Assembly: GCF_963676815.1 (NCBI RefSeq)
Contig: NZ_OY781365.1
Span: 4,622,501-4,686,500, forward strand
Length of the DNA: 64,000 bases
Reading direction: 5' to 3'
Source: an uncultured Draconibacterium sp.
Lineage (GTDB): Bacteria > Bacteroidota > Bacteroidia > Bacteroidales > Prolixibacteraceae
This document shows positions 9,115 through 18,582 of this stretch, piece after piece. Numbering within the stretch: the first letter of the stretch is position 1; each line of letters opens with the position of its first letter. Under the pieces are notes generated by a model. The model was given only the letters and a program-made list of their open reading frames with translations, was not told where the DNA came from and made no database searches. A program made the position numbers and the translations under genes.

Positions 9115-10953
9115 ATGAAGGCAGCTAAGTTAAAAACGGAGAATGAACAGCAAGAGCATCTGGATAAGCCTACATTATTTGAAGTAGCGTGGGAGGTTTG
9201 TAACCAGGTAGGAGGGATTTATACAGTAATTCGCTCGAAAGTACCAACCGTGATGAAAAAATGGGGGCATCAAAATTATTTTCTTATTGGTCCTTATTTT
9301 GCCGATCAGGCAGCTGCCCATTTCGATCCCGCTACCGATTTTTCAAGTCCTATCGGAAAAGCTGTGCTTGAAATGCAATCGCGAGGTTTCGAAGTATATT
9401 ATGGTCAGTGGATTGTTTCCGGAAGACCGAATGTGGTACTATTTAATCCGTATTCTGTTTTCGATAAATTAGATGAAATTCGCTACTATCTTTTTAAAGA
9501 TTATAATATTTCGGTTCCGGAGGGAGATGACTTACTGGATAAAGTTGCGGCTTTTGGTTTTCAGGTTAAAGAATTCTTTCACTATTTATGCGAAACAAGT
9601 GTTTGCGATTCGCAAATGATCGCGCATTTTCACGAATGGATGGCAGGTATACCAATTCCTGGTATTAGAAAATCGAATCTGAACATTAAAACGATTTTTA
9701 CAACACATGCAACTTTGCTGGGTAGGTATCTTGCAATGAATGATCATGAATTTTACCAACATTTGCCGTTTTATAACTGGGAAGAAGAAGCTAATAAATT
9801 TAATGTGGTGCCAATCGCTCAAATTGAACGGGCATCAGCTCATGGGGCACATGTTTTTACAACGGTAAGCGAAGTAACAGCTCAGGAGTGCACTTATTTA
9901 TTGGGAAGAACACCAGATATGATTCTTCCGAACGGTCTGAATATTGAACGTTTCGAGGCTACACACGAAGTGCAAAATCAGCACGTTCAGGTGAAGAAAA
10001 AGATCCATGAGTTTGTAATGGGGCACTTCTTTCAGAGTTATTCTTTCGATCTGGATAAAACCCTGTATTTTTTTACTTCGGGCCGATACGAGTATCAGAA
10101 TAAAGGCTACGACCTAACGCTTGAAGCATTGGCACGTTTAAACTGGAAAATGCAACAAGCCGGAACGGATATGACTGTAGTGTCTTTCTTTATAACAAAG
10201 CGCCCGTTTTACTCTTTTAATCCCGAGGTGCTGCAATCAAAAGCACAAATTGAAGATGTTGGGCGTGTTGTTGAAGAGATTAAAGAACAGGTGGGAAACA
10301 GACTTTACAATGAAATTACAACGATTACCGGTACTTATGAGTTTCCTGATTTAAGAGCTTTGGTTGACGATTACCTGCGATTGAAATTGCGACGAAATGT
10401 ACAAAGCTGGAAAACACAAAATTTACCGAAAGTTGTTACACACCAGCTCGTAGATGATGCCAAGGACGAAATACTTAACTTTCTTCGTACTTCCAACTTG
10501 GTGAATAACCGCCATGATAAAGTGAAAATTGTTTATCATCCTGATTTTATATCAACAACAAACCCGTTGTTTAAGATGGATTACACCCAGTTTGTGCGTG
10601 GTTGTCATCTAGGTATTTTCCCGAGTATGTACGAGCCGTGGGGGTATACACCGTTGGAGTGTTTAGCAAGTGGTTTACCATCAGTTACCAGTAATTTGGC
10701 AGGATTTGGCGATTACGTGGTGAAGAATATTCCGGATCACGATGAGAAAGGAATGTATATCATCGAAAGAAATGATGGAAACTTTAACAGAGCAGCTGAA
10801 GAGCTGGCCAATATGTTGTTCGAATTTGTTAATCTGTCACGACGCGACAGGATTGCCTTGCGATATAAATGTGAGGAGGCATCGATGCATTTCGATTGGT
10901 CAAATCTTGGAAAATACTATGGAGATGCTTGTCGGTTGTCATTAGAAAGGTAA
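9115..10953 (+). CDS. Glycogen synthase, eukaryotic-type (GT3)
   Basis: Transfers glucose from a nucleotide sugar to the non-reducing end of glycogen. The 612 residues match the GT3 (animal/fungal GYS) family rather than bacterial GlgA: FEVAWEVCNQVGGIYTV (22-38), HFHEWMAG (about 171), TTHATLLGRYL, VYHPDFISTTNPLF, and FVRGCHLGIFPSMYEPWGYT (from about 490) with the GT-B glutamate pair in EPWGYTPLE. It lacks the long phosphorylated C-terminal tail of animal enzymes. GT3 enzymes are known in Bacteroidota. No other glycogen gene is adjacent; it sits between the skp terminator and murI, interrupting an order in which skp and murI are commonly neighbours. Confidence 0.93.
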   Translation: MKAAKLKTENEQQEHLDKPTLFEVAWEVCNQVGGIYTVIRSKVPTVMKKWGHQNYFLIGPYFADQAAAHFDPATDFSSPIGKAVLEMQSRGFEVYYGQWIVSGRPNVVLFNPYSVFDKLDEIRYYLFKDYNISVPEGDDLLDKVAAFGFQVKEFFHYLCETSVCDSQMIAHFHEWMAGIPIPGIRKSNLNIKTIFTTHATLLGRYLAMNDHEFYQHLPFYNWEEEANKFNVVPIAQIERASAHGAHVFTTVSEVTAQECTYLLGRTPDMILPNGLNIERFEATHEVQNQHVQVKKKIHEFVMGHFFQSYSFDLDKTLYFFTSGRYEYQNKGYDLTLEALARLNWKMQQAGTDMTVVSFFITKRPFYSFNPEVLQSKAQIEDVGRVVEEIKEQVGNRLYNEITTITGTYEFPDLRALVDDYLRLKLRRNVQSWKTQNLPKVVTHQLVDDAKDEILNFLRTSNLVNNRHDKVKIVYHPDFISTTNPLFKMDYTQFVRGCHLGIFPSMYEPWGYTPLECLASGLPSVTSNLAGFGDYVVKNIPDHDEKGMYIIERNDGNFNRAAEELANMLFEFVNLSRRDRIALRYKCEEASMHFDWSNLGKYYGDACRLSLER

Positions 10954-11082
10954 AAGTTTCTATATGGCCCACAGGCAGTATTAGTGATGATATTGTAGTA
11001 CTAGTTGTACGGGTACTAAATAGTAAACTGTTGATTATTCCTTAGTTTGTTAGAATTTAACTATTAACTAAAATTTACAAAA

Positions 11083-11913
11083 GTGAAAACCTCTCCGATT
11101 GGAGTATTTGACTCGGGTTATGGTGGATTAACGGTATTAAAAGATTTGATAAAATCGATGCCTGAATACGACTTCCTATACCTTGGCGATAACGCCCGAA
11201 CACCATACGGAACCCGGTCGTTCGATGTGGTTTACGATTATACCCTACAGGCAGTAAAATATTTATTTGCACAGGGATGTCCGCTGGTAATTATTGCGTG
11301 TAATACTGCATCGGCAAAAGCCTTGAGAAATATTCAAATGTTGGATTTGCCTCATCTGGCACCTGATAATCGTGTACTGGGAGTTATCCGGCCAAGTGTT
11401 GAAAAGGTTTCCGAAATTACACAGAATGGTCATGTTGGTGTTCTGGGAACCGTAGGAACTGTGGCTTCGGAATCTTATCCGATAGAATTGGAGAAGTGGT
11501 CTGATGGACAGGTAAAATCCACAGTACAGGAAGCATGTCCAATGTGGGTGCCTTTGGTTGAAAATAATGAAATCGAGAATGTTGGAGCGGATTATTTTGT
11601 GCAGAAAAACATTGAAGCCATTTTCGCGAAAGATAAATCCATTGATACACTGATTTTAGGTTGTACCCATTATCCATTGCTAATTGATGTAATAAAAAAA
11701 TATGTACCCGAAAATATTAATATATTGACGCAGGGCGCCATTGTTGCCGAAAAACTGGTTGATTATTTAAAACGTCACCCTGAAATGGAAAAACGGCTGA
11801 CAAAATGTAGCAATTTGGAATACCAAACCACTGAATCGGCTGTAACTTTTGAAAGTAAAGCTGCCTTATTTATGGGAAGCGAGGTGAATGCCAAAACAGT
11901 TCACCTCTGGTAA
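11083..11913 (+). CDS. murI: Glutamate racemase
   Basis: Interconverts L- and D-glutamate, supplying D-glutamate for peptidoglycan. 276 residues from a GTG start (MKTSPIGVFDSGYGG). The two catalytic cysteines are visible: C73 in ACNTASA and C194 in LGCTHYP; D10-S11 begin the conserved first loop. The 3' end is convergent with the sugar kinase gene, with only 7 bp between the two stop codons and no terminator, so the transcripts are likely to overlap. Confidence 0.97.
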   Translation: MKTSPIGVFDSGYGGLTVLKDLIKSMPEYDFLYLGDNARTPYGTRSFDVVYDYTLQAVKYLFAQGCPLVIIACNTASAKALRNIQMLDLPHLAPDNRVLGVIRPSVEKVSEITQNGHVGVLGTVGTVASESYPIELEKWSDGQVKSTVQEACPMWVPLVENNEIENVGADYFVQKNIEAIFAKDKSIDTLILGCTHYPLLIDVIKKYVPENINILTQGAIVAEKLVDYLKRHPEMEKRLTKCSNLEYQTTESAVTFESKAALFMGSEVNAKTVHLW

Positions 11914-11920
11914 TGTGGTT

Positions 11921-13021
11921 TCAATACTTTTTTAGACTGGCAACACACGATTTTACAAATTTGTCCATTTCATCAATCTGCTCTTCCATGCTTTGCAGCA
12001 ATTTGTATTGTGCCCGAGTACGAACCAAATTATGATCGGACGATTTAGTTTTATAGTAATTGTCTCCATCAATATAATCCATCAAGAATCGCAATACTTG
12101 TTCATAGGTAATATATCGCGCCGAAAATGCCAGGTAGTCAATTTCAGTAGGGCTTAAAAATGAAGCTGTTTCTTCCAAATATCCCTTGGAAAAGGCTTTG
12201 AAAACAGCCATATCCATCGAAACATTGTCTAGGTTTTCATCGTCTTCCAAACCGGTGTTGGTGTAAGTGCGCATGGCATCACCAAAGTCGTTTAAAACGG
12301 TACTGCTGAGTACTGTGTCTAAATCGATCACACAAAGCACTTCGCCCTGTTGGTCGAAAAGGATGTTGTTTATTTTGGTGTCGTTATGGCTGATGCGTGT
12401 TGGTATTGCCCCGTTTTCCACCAACTCCCAAAATTTCAACATTTCCGTTTTCCGACTTTCAATCCACGAAATTTCTTCGCTCACTTTTTCTTTTCTGCCA
12501 ACCGGATTTTTTGCGAGCACTTTGTCCCACTGTTTATAACGGTAGCGAATATCGTGGAACCCGGGAAGAATATTAACAAGTGGTTCTTTTAAATCAGCAA
12601 CCAGCGACTGGAATTTGCCAATTCCTTTGCCACCTGCATAAGCCAGCTCGGGTGTTTCTGCGGCTTCGTAGGCAATAGTATCTTCTATAAAAAGACAAAC
12701 TGCCCAGTATTCCTCTTCTTCATCCAAAAAATATAGCTGGTCGTCTTTTGAAGGAATTATTGTCATTGCCTCGCGTAGCGGATCGCCTCCGGCAGCAATT
12801 ACCTTCTTTTTTATGTGTGTGCAAACTTTTTGAATATTCTCCATCATTGCGGGAATGGGAGAGAAGATGTTCTTGTTCTTACGCTGCAAAATGTATTTTG
12901 GGCCGTTGTGCTCGGTTTCAATTATAAAGGTGTCATTAATAAAACCCTCGCCCAGTGGCTTTACACTTGTAATTTTGGCCTCGAGTTGAAAGTTCTGTGC
13001 AATGCTGTTTAGATTCGTCAT
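11921..13021 (-). CDS. APH-family phosphotransferase, likely sugar 1-kinase (NahK-like)
   Basis: A 366-residue protein of the aminoglycoside phosphotransferase/choline kinase fold. The Brenner motif ISHNDTKINNILF (around residue 210) supplies the catalytic aspartate, and CVIDLDTVLSS the metal-binding aspartates; the N-terminal lobe has FINDTFIIET and KYILQRKNKNIF. Bacteroidota homologues are often labelled mucin-desulfating or N-acetylhexosamine 1-kinase. The next gene upstream, 75 bp away on the same strand, is a sugar nucleotidyltransferase, so a kinase/pyrophosphorylase salvage pair that makes a sugar 1-phosphate and then an NDP-sugar is a reasonable inference. Substrate unproven. Confidence 0.82.
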   Translation of the reverse strand: MTNLNSIAQNFQLEAKITSVKPLGEGFINDTFIIETEHNGPKYILQRKNKNIFSPIPAMMENIQKVCTHIKKKVIAAGGDPLREAMTIIPSKDDQLYFLDEEEEYWAVCLFIEDTIAYEAAETPELAYAGGKGIGKFQSLVADLKEPLVNILPGFHDIRYRYKQWDKVLAKNPVGRKEKVSEEISWIESRKTEMLKFWELVENGAIPTRISHNDTKINNILFDQQGEVLCVIDLDTVLSSTVLNDFGDAMRTYTNTGLEDDENLDNVSMDMAVFKAFSKGYLEETASFLSPTEIDYLAFSARYITYEQVLRFLMDYIDGDNYYKTKSSDHNLVRTRAQYKLLQSMEEQIDEMDKFVKSCVASLKKY

Positions 13022-13096
13022 AATGGTTTAGTTATAGTTCGATGTTAGAAACCCAAAGCCAAATCTGATCATTTTTTGGCTTTGGGTGTATTTTTA

Positions 13097-13996
13097 TTAC
13101 CAGAGTTTTTCAGGGTAAACGCCTTCTTTAATCAGTGCATCAATTTTATTTACAACAATTGGTTTGTCTTCTTTGTAAGTTACGCCAAACCAAGGAGAAT
13201 TTGCCTCCAGTACTTTTACTTCCACCTCATTGTCTTCAATCATTTCGAACACAACCGAAGGGATGTACATCTCCGATTTTGGTTTATCAATCTCGGTTTC
13301 AAGAAACTTCACAAATTTGTTTTCCAGTGTTGTGAAAATTGAGGGATGAAAACCCCAAAAATTCATTGATGCTTTTTCGTTTCCTGTTAATGGGATTTCT
13401 GTTCCATCTTCCGGAATCGATACGGCAGCATCTCCTTTTTTGAATATTTTATGTGTCTCAACAATCTTCACCAGGTTGTCGTTTTCATTCACTGTGCACA
13501 TACCCCGCGAAACCGATCCGTGTTCCGAAAGCGTGTTTTTTAGTTGGTAACCGATCATCGAGAAAATTTGTTCCTGCACAGAATTATTCAGGAAATCAGC
13601 CATAATTTGGTAGGCTCCTTGTCCGTAAAAGTCGTCGGCGTTTATTGCACAAAAAGGCTCGTTAATTACATCTTTGGCAACCAAAATTGCATGTGCAGTT
13701 CCCCAGGGTTTTTCTCGACCTTCTGGAAGGGAAAATCCTTCAGGCAGGTTATCCAGTTCCTGAAAAACATATTCCACATCTATTTTTCCACTTAGTTTTG
13801 CTTCAAATTTTTCTTTAAACGCGTCAGCAAAACTTTCACGAATTACAAACACTACTTTGCCAAATCCGGCACGTATGGCATCGAAAATGGTGTAGTCAAT
13901 TATCGCTTCTCCGTTTGGGCCAACAGGTTCAACTTGTTTAAGGCCTCCAAAACGACTTCCCATTCCGGCAGCCAGTATGAGTAAGGTTGGTTTCAT
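13097..13996 (-). CDS. Sugar-1-phosphate nucleotidyltransferase
   Basis: 299 residues with the classical nucleotide-binding loop at the N-terminus, LILAAGMGSRFGGLKQVEPV, and a metal-binding aspartate in FCAINADDFYGQGAY. The length and motifs fit the NTP_transferase family, close to UTP- or dTTP-glucose-1-phosphate enzymes but without the full signature of GalU or RmlA. It is probably co-transcribed with the downstream APH-type kinase and would activate the sugar phosphate that the kinase makes. Confidence 0.85.
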   Translation of the reverse strand: MKPTLLILAAGMGSRFGGLKQVEPVGPNGEAIIDYTIFDAIRAGFGKVVFVIRESFADAFKEKFEAKLSGKIDVEYVFQELDNLPEGFSLPEGREKPWGTAHAILVAKDVINEPFCAINADDFYGQGAYQIMADFLNNSVQEQIFSMIGYQLKNTLSEHGSVSRGMCTVNENDNLVKIVETHKIFKKGDAAVSIPEDGTEIPLTGNEKASMNFWGFHPSIFTTLENKFVKFLETEIDKPKSEMYIPSVVFEMIEDNEVEVKVLEANSPWFGVTYKEDKPIVVNKIDALIKEGVYPEKLW

Positions 13997-14055
13997 TATT
14001 TTAATTTTTGGTTCTTATTTTTATTACTTCAGACTTCTGTCTTCGTGCTTTCTTT

Positions 14056-14568
14056 TTACTTGTACCAGCTTGAATACATATGGTAGGCATTTGCAATTCG
14101 CTCCACCTCGCCATGTAACAGTTCGGGACTGATATCTTTTACTTTTTTGGCTGGTACACCAGCGTACACACTGCCCGATTCAACACGGGTATTTTTGGTA
14201 ACTACCGAGCCGGCAGCAATTATCGAATTACTTTCAATAATTGCATTGTCAAGAATAACCGCGTTCATGCCAATCATTACATTGTCTTTAATGGTGCAAC
14301 CATGAACGATGGCGCCATGTGCAATGGTTACGTTGTTACCAATATTGGTAGGGCTTTTTTGGTAGGTAGCGTGTATGGTAGCATTATCCTGCACGTTGGT
14401 GTTGTTACCAATTTTAATGTAATGCACATCACCACGCAAAACAGCATTGTACCAAATACTGCAGTTGTCACCAATTTCAACATCGCCTATAAGTGTCGCG
14501 GTTTCAGCCAAAAAGCAGTCTTTTCCTACTTTCGGAGTTATGTCTTTAAGTTCTTTTATAATTGCCAT
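14056..14568 (-). CDS. Gamma carbonic anhydrase family protein
   Basis: 170-residue left-handed beta-helix protein with hexapeptide repeats (VEIGDNCSIWYNAVLRGDVHY, NVQDNATIHATYQ, IAHGAIVHGCTIKDNVMIG). The histidines in ATIHA, TIAHGA and IVHGC are positioned like the zinc ligands of gamma carbonic anhydrases (YrdA/CaiE group). Many members have no proven carbonic anhydrase activity. It lies 59 bp upstream of the nucleotidyltransferase on the same strand; any functional link is unclear. Confidence 0.88.
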   Translation of the reverse strand: MAIIKELKDITPKVGKDCFLAETATLIGDVEIGDNCSIWYNAVLRGDVHYIKIGNNTNVQDNATIHATYQKSPTNIGNNVTIAHGAIVHGCTIKDNVMIGMNAVILDNAIIESNSIIAAGSVVTKNTRVESGSVYAGVPAKKVKDISPELLHGEVERIANAYHMYSSWYK

Positions 14569-14654
14569 TATCTGAATTGAGTTTAAATAGAATGCAAAAA
14601 TAAGAAAACCAAAAAACTATCACAGATGTCATCGAAATCTTGTTAAATAATGGT

Positions 14655-14662
14655 TACATTTG
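14655..14662 (+). promoter_or_regulatory. Candidate -7 promoter element for korAB
   Basis: TACATTTG matches TAnnTTTG in the 274-bp divergent gap between the gamma-carbonic-anhydrase gene and korA. It lies 181 bp before korA; no good -33 element is seen, and the intervening leader holds nothing I recognise. Confidence 0.3.
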
Positions 14663-14842
14663 TTTTAAGATTTTTTGATCGACCTTGATGAAAACCGGTT
14701 CTGAAATTATGATTTAGTAGTTTTGGAGTCGTTTTTTTTATGAATTATACAGACAGGAAAGAAAATAACTAAAATTTGAAAATTGGAGGTTGTCTCAAAA
14801 TCAACCATTCTTTTTCGGAAATGAAATCAAATATTTTTAGAG

Positions 14843-16684
14843 ATGAAAGAAACTAAAGTTATCGAACTGGAAGAAGTTGCCATTAGGTTTTCTGGCGATT
14901 CCGGCGATGGAATGCAGCTTACCGGAACCTTGTTTTCCGACACCACAGCGCTTCTTGGAAATGATATTTCTACCTTTCCGGATTATCCGTCCGAAATTCG
15001 TGCACCACAGGGAACAGTAGGGGGTGTATCGGGCTTCCAGGTACAATTTGGGCAAAAACAAGTAAATACCCCGGGAGATAATGCCAACGTGTTGGTTGCC
15101 ATGAATCCGGCGGCCATTAAAGCAAACGCACGCTTTTTAGAGCCCGGCGGTACTATTATATACGATTCGGATTCGTTTACAGAAAAGAACTTAAAGAAGG
15201 CGAACTTTCAAACTGACGATCCTTTTGCCGAGTGTAACCTCGAGGATTACTTCAAAATTCCAGTCCCAATCTCAAGTCTTACACAAGAAGGACTGAAGGA
15301 TTTTGGTTTAGATAACAAAAGTGTGTTACGAAGCAAAAACATGTTTGCTTTAGGCTTGGTATGTTGGATGTTTAACCGTCCGCTGGATTACGTTGAAGAA
15401 TTTATAAAAAATAAATTCAAGAAAAAGCCGGTTGTTGTTGACTCGAACATTAAAGTGTTGCACGATGGTTATAACTATGGTTTAACCATGCAGCACATGA
15501 CACCAAGTTATTTGGTGAATCCGGCAGAAATTGAAAACGGTACTTACCGAAATATAAATGGTAACCATGCTACGGCCTGGGGACTTTTGGCAGCTGCTGA
15601 AAAATCGGGATTGGAATTGTTTTTGGGTTCGTACCCAATTACTCCGGCAACCGATATTTTAACTGCATTATCGCAACGAAAAGACCTTGGCGTAAAAACA
15701 TTCCAGGCCGAGGATGAAATAGCAGGTATATGTTCGGCTATTGGAGCTTCGTTTGCCGGCGACCTTGCTGTTACAACCACTTCCGGTCCGGGATTGGCGT
15801 TAAAAGGAGAAGCAATTGGTTTGGCTGTTATGGCCGAATTGCCCCTGGTAATTGTTAATGTTCAGCGTGGAGGTCCTTCAACAGGTTTACCAACAAAAAC
15901 CGAGCAGTCGGACTTAATGCAGGCGCTATACGGCCGTAACGGCGAAAGCCCGGTTGTGGTATTGGCAGCCAGCACACCATCCGATTGTTTCCATTATGCT
16001 TTTATGGCAGCTAAAATTGCCTTGGAACGTATGGTTCCGGTTATTTTGCTTACCGATGGTTTCTTAGGAAACGGTAGCGAGCCCTGGAAAATTCCTTCAA
16101 TGGCCGATATGCCGTCTATTACTCCACGAGTGGCAAAAGACAGTGAAGAATTTCAGGCTTATAAACGCGACGCCGCAACATTGGCACGTGAATGGGCAAT
16201 TCCGGGTATGGCCGGTTTTGAACACCGAATTGGAGGTCTTGAAAAGAATATTACCGGAACAGTAAGTCACGATCCGGAAAACCACCAGGTGAACAGCGAA
16301 ATTAGGGAAGAAAAAGTTCAGCGTGTAGTTGATATGATTCCTGAGCTGGAAATTTGTGGTGACGAAGACGGAGGAGATGTTCTTGTTGTAAGCTGGGGAG
16401 GTACTTTCGGGCACACTGCAAGCACAGTTCGCGAAATGCGAATGGCTGGTAAAAGTGTTAGTTTGGCTCATTTCAATTACATTAAGCCACTTCCAAAAAA
16501 TACAAAAGAGGTATTCAGCAAATTCAAAAAGATTATTGTTTGCGAGCTGAACCTTGGACAGTTTGTGGCCTATTTGCGTAACGAGTTGCCTGAGTTCAAC
16601 TATTACCAGGCCAACAAGGTAAAAGGTTTGCCATTTACCGTTAGCGAATTAAAAGAAAGTATTACTAAACTTTTGGAGGACTAA
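14843..16684 (+). CDS. korA: 2-oxoacid:ferredoxin oxidoreductase, fused gamma-alpha subunit
   Basis: Larger subunit of a 2-oxoglutarate (or related 2-oxoacid) ferredoxin oxidoreductase: 2-oxoacid + CoA + oxidised ferredoxin to acyl-CoA + CO2 + reduced ferredoxin. Of 613 residues, about 10-190 form the gamma domain (IRFSGDSGDGMQLTGTLFSD), and the rest the alpha (pyrimidine-binding) domain with GSYPITPATDILTALSQ, ITTTSGPGLALKGEAIGLA-like text and NVQRGGPSTGLPTKTEQSDL. This fusion order is typical of the two-subunit KorAB type. korB begins 4 bp after its stop, so the pair is an operon. Confidence 0.93.
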   Translation: MKETKVIELEEVAIRFSGDSGDGMQLTGTLFSDTTALLGNDISTFPDYPSEIRAPQGTVGGVSGFQVQFGQKQVNTPGDNANVLVAMNPAAIKANARFLEPGGTIIYDSDSFTEKNLKKANFQTDDPFAECNLEDYFKIPVPISSLTQEGLKDFGLDNKSVLRSKNMFALGLVCWMFNRPLDYVEEFIKNKFKKKPVVVDSNIKVLHDGYNYGLTMQHMTPSYLVNPAEIENGTYRNINGNHATAWGLLAAAEKSGLELFLGSYPITPATDILTALSQRKDLGVKTFQAEDEIAGICSAIGASFAGDLAVTTTSGPGLALKGEAIGLAVMAELPLVIVNVQRGGPSTGLPTKTEQSDLMQALYGRNGESPVVVLAASTPSDCFHYAFMAAKIALERMVPVILLTDGFLGNGSEPWKIPSMADMPSITPRVAKDSEEFQAYKRDAATLAREWAIPGMAGFEHRIGGLEKNITGTVSHDPENHQVNSEIREEKVQRVVDMIPELEICGDEDGGDVLVVSWGGTFGHTASTVREMRMAGKSVSLAHFNYIKPLPKNTKEVFSKFKKIIVCELNLGQFVAYLRNELPEFNYYQANKVKGLPFTVSELKESITKLLED

Positions 16685-16687
16685 GCA

Positions 16688-17734
16688 ATGACTGATGTAA
16701 AATATACAATAAAAGACTTTAAAAGCGAGAACGAAGTACGTTGGTGTGCGGGCTGTGGCGACTTTGCCATTATTAATGCCATACAGCGTACCATGGCCGG
16801 AATGGGAATCCCGAAAGAGAAATTTGCCGTAATTTCGGGTATCGGTTGTTCGTCGCGTTTTCCATATTACATGAATACATATGGTTTCCACACCATTCAC
16901 GGTCGTGCTGCGGCAATCGCCTCGGGCGTGAAAGCAGCCAACCCTGATTTGAGTGTTTGGGTGATGAGCGGCGACGGTGACTCAATGGCCATTGGTGGTA
17001 ACCACTTTATTCACCTGATTAGAAGAAATATTGATGTAAATATGGTGGTGTTCAATAACCGTATTTATGGTTTGACCAAAGGACAGTATTCACCAACTTC
17101 CGACCGTGGTTTTGTAAGTAAAACATCGCCATTCGGAACTGTTGAAGATCCGTTTGTTCCGGGACAACTTGTTCTTGGAGCCCGTGGTTCGTTTTATGCC
17201 CGTTCAATCGACGGTAATCTGAAACTGAGCCAGTCGGTATTTGAAAAAGCGGCAGAGCACAAAGGAACATCAGTGGTTGAAGTACTTCAAAACTGTGTGA
17301 TTTTTAACAACGGTATCCACACTGCGATTACTGATCCTAATCACCGCGCCGACCGTCAGCTAATGCTTGAGCACGGAAAGCCAATGATCTTTGGTGCCGA
17401 AAACGAAAAAGGTTTGGTATTCGAAAATGGCAAACTTAAAGTTGTTAAGATTGGCGAAAATGGCGTAACCGAAGCTGATATCCTTGTTCATGATGCAAAA
17501 GAAGTGGATCCTACCTTGCATCTGGCATTGATTAACATGGCTTTACCTGATTTCCCTGTTGCATTTGGTGTTATTCGTGCGGTTCCTGCTCCGGTATACG
17601 ATACTGAGATGGAAGCACAAATTAAGGAAGTACAACAAACACGTAAAGTTACCTGTGTTGATGAGTTGTTAAACTCAGGAAATACCTGGGAAGTAACCGG
17701 AAACGGGAATGGCTCGGCGAAAAAGTGTTTATAG
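16688..17734 (+). CDS. korB: 2-oxoacid:ferredoxin oxidoreductase, beta subunit
   Basis: 348-residue thiamine-diphosphate-binding subunit. The TPP motif is GDGDSMAIGGNHFIHLIRR, ending about 30 residues later in NNRIYGLTKGQYSPTS. Cysteines C20 and C23 (WCAGCGD), C54 (GIGCSSR) and one in VLQNC are placed like the ligands of the single [4Fe-4S] cluster of this enzyme type. With KorA it links the TCA cycle to ferredoxin, running either oxidatively or reductively. Confidence 0.94.
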   Translation: MTDVKYTIKDFKSENEVRWCAGCGDFAIINAIQRTMAGMGIPKEKFAVISGIGCSSRFPYYMNTYGFHTIHGRAAAIASGVKAANPDLSVWVMSGDGDSMAIGGNHFIHLIRRNIDVNMVVFNNRIYGLTKGQYSPTSDRGFVSKTSPFGTVEDPFVPGQLVLGARGSFYARSIDGNLKLSQSVFEKAAEHKGTSVVEVLQNCVIFNNGIHTAITDPNHRADRQLMLEHGKPMIFGAENEKGLVFENGKLKVVKIGENGVTEADILVHDAKEVDPTLHLALINMALPDFPVAFGVIRAVPAPVYDTEMEAQIKEVQQTRKVTCVDELLNSGNTWEVTGNGNGSAKKCL

Positions 17735-17755
17735 TAAAAACATGAAATATAGTGA

Positions 17756-17782
17756 GGCTCTGCATATTTGCAGGGCCTTTTT
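17756..17782 (+). terminator. Rho-independent terminator after korB
   Basis: Arms GGCTCTGCA (17756-17764) and TGCAGGGCC (17769-17777), 9 bp with one G-T pair, loop TATT, then TTTTT. Nearly the same sequence recurs at 27120-27146. Confidence 0.85.
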
Positions 17783-17858
17783 ATTTTTGTAAAAACTGAC
17801 AATGTCGATTTTAAGTGTCATTAAAATTTCTTTTATTTGTGACCATTAACGAAAATCG

Positions 17859-18455
17859 ATGTTCGATATTCAAACCAACAGTAACCTAAAAAAAGGGGAT
17901 CCGTCTACTTTTAAAGATGTATTCCGTGTGTTATATCCTCGACTGAAAGGATATTGCAAGTTGTTTGTTCCCGACGATAATAAAGTTGAAGACCTCATTC
18001 AGGAAACATTTATTACACTGTGGGAAAAACGCAACTCGATAAAAACTGATCGCTCAATTGAAAGCTATCTTTTTGTCATTCTACGTAACAATTGCCTGAA
18101 TTTTTTACGAAACGAAAAACTGGAAAAAACTACCTTTTCTGTAAACCTGGAAGAAGTGAGTGAACTTCAGTATTTGTACCAAATTGATTTTTTGGGCAAA
18201 GAAGAAAAGAGCCTGGAGGAACAATTGGTAGAGTCGTTTCAGCAGGTAGTTAATGAACTTCCCGATAAAATGAAGTTGGTATTTACCCAATGTAAGATTG
18301 AAGGACGAAAGCAAAAAGAAGTGGCAGAAGAAATGGGAATCAGCCTAAAAATGGTTGAAAAACACATTGCCAAAGCCAAGGAACAAATCAAAAACAAATT
18401 GATCAATCAGTATCCAATGCTCATCATTATTATTACCCTATTATTGGAAAAATAA
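17859..18455 (+). CDS. ECF sigma-70 factor of the PUL (SusC-associated type)
   Basis: 198-residue extracytoplasmic-function sigma factor. Region 2 is visible from FKDVFRVLYPRLKGYCKLF through DLIQETFITLWEKR to SYLFVILRNNCLNFLRNEK; region 4 from VNELPDKMKLVFTQC through the helix-turn-helix KEVAEEMGISLKMVEKHIAKA. This is the type that Bacteroidota pair with FecR anti-sigma factors and STN-domain SusC receptors, and all three follow here in order, so it should activate transcription of susC onward when the receptor is occupied. Confidence 0.93.
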   Translation: MFDIQTNSNLKKGDPSTFKDVFRVLYPRLKGYCKLFVPDDNKVEDLIQETFITLWEKRNSIKTDRSIESYLFVILRNNCLNFLRNEKLEKTTFSVNLEEVSELQYLYQIDFLGKEEKSLEEQLVESFQQVVNELPDKMKLVFTQCKIEGRKQKEVAEEMGISLKMVEKHIAKAKEQIKNKLINQYPMLIIIITLLLEK

Positions 18456-18483
18456 AAATAATGTCGAGTTAATTTATTGTAAG

Positions 18484-18507
18484 TCAGCAGTTCTGTTGAT
18501 TTTTTTT
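18484..18507 (+). terminator. Weak hairpin with T-run between sigma and anti-sigma genes
   Basis: Arms TCAGCA (18484-18489) and TGTTGA (18494-18499) with one G-T pair, loop GTTC, then eight T. The stem is short; it may attenuate rather than end transcription. Confidence 0.4.
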
Positions 18508-18582
18508 GATGACATTAAAAATAAATTTAAAGAAAACAGGTAGGGTTTTTTTACTTTACGTGTACTCCTATCAGATTACAAC

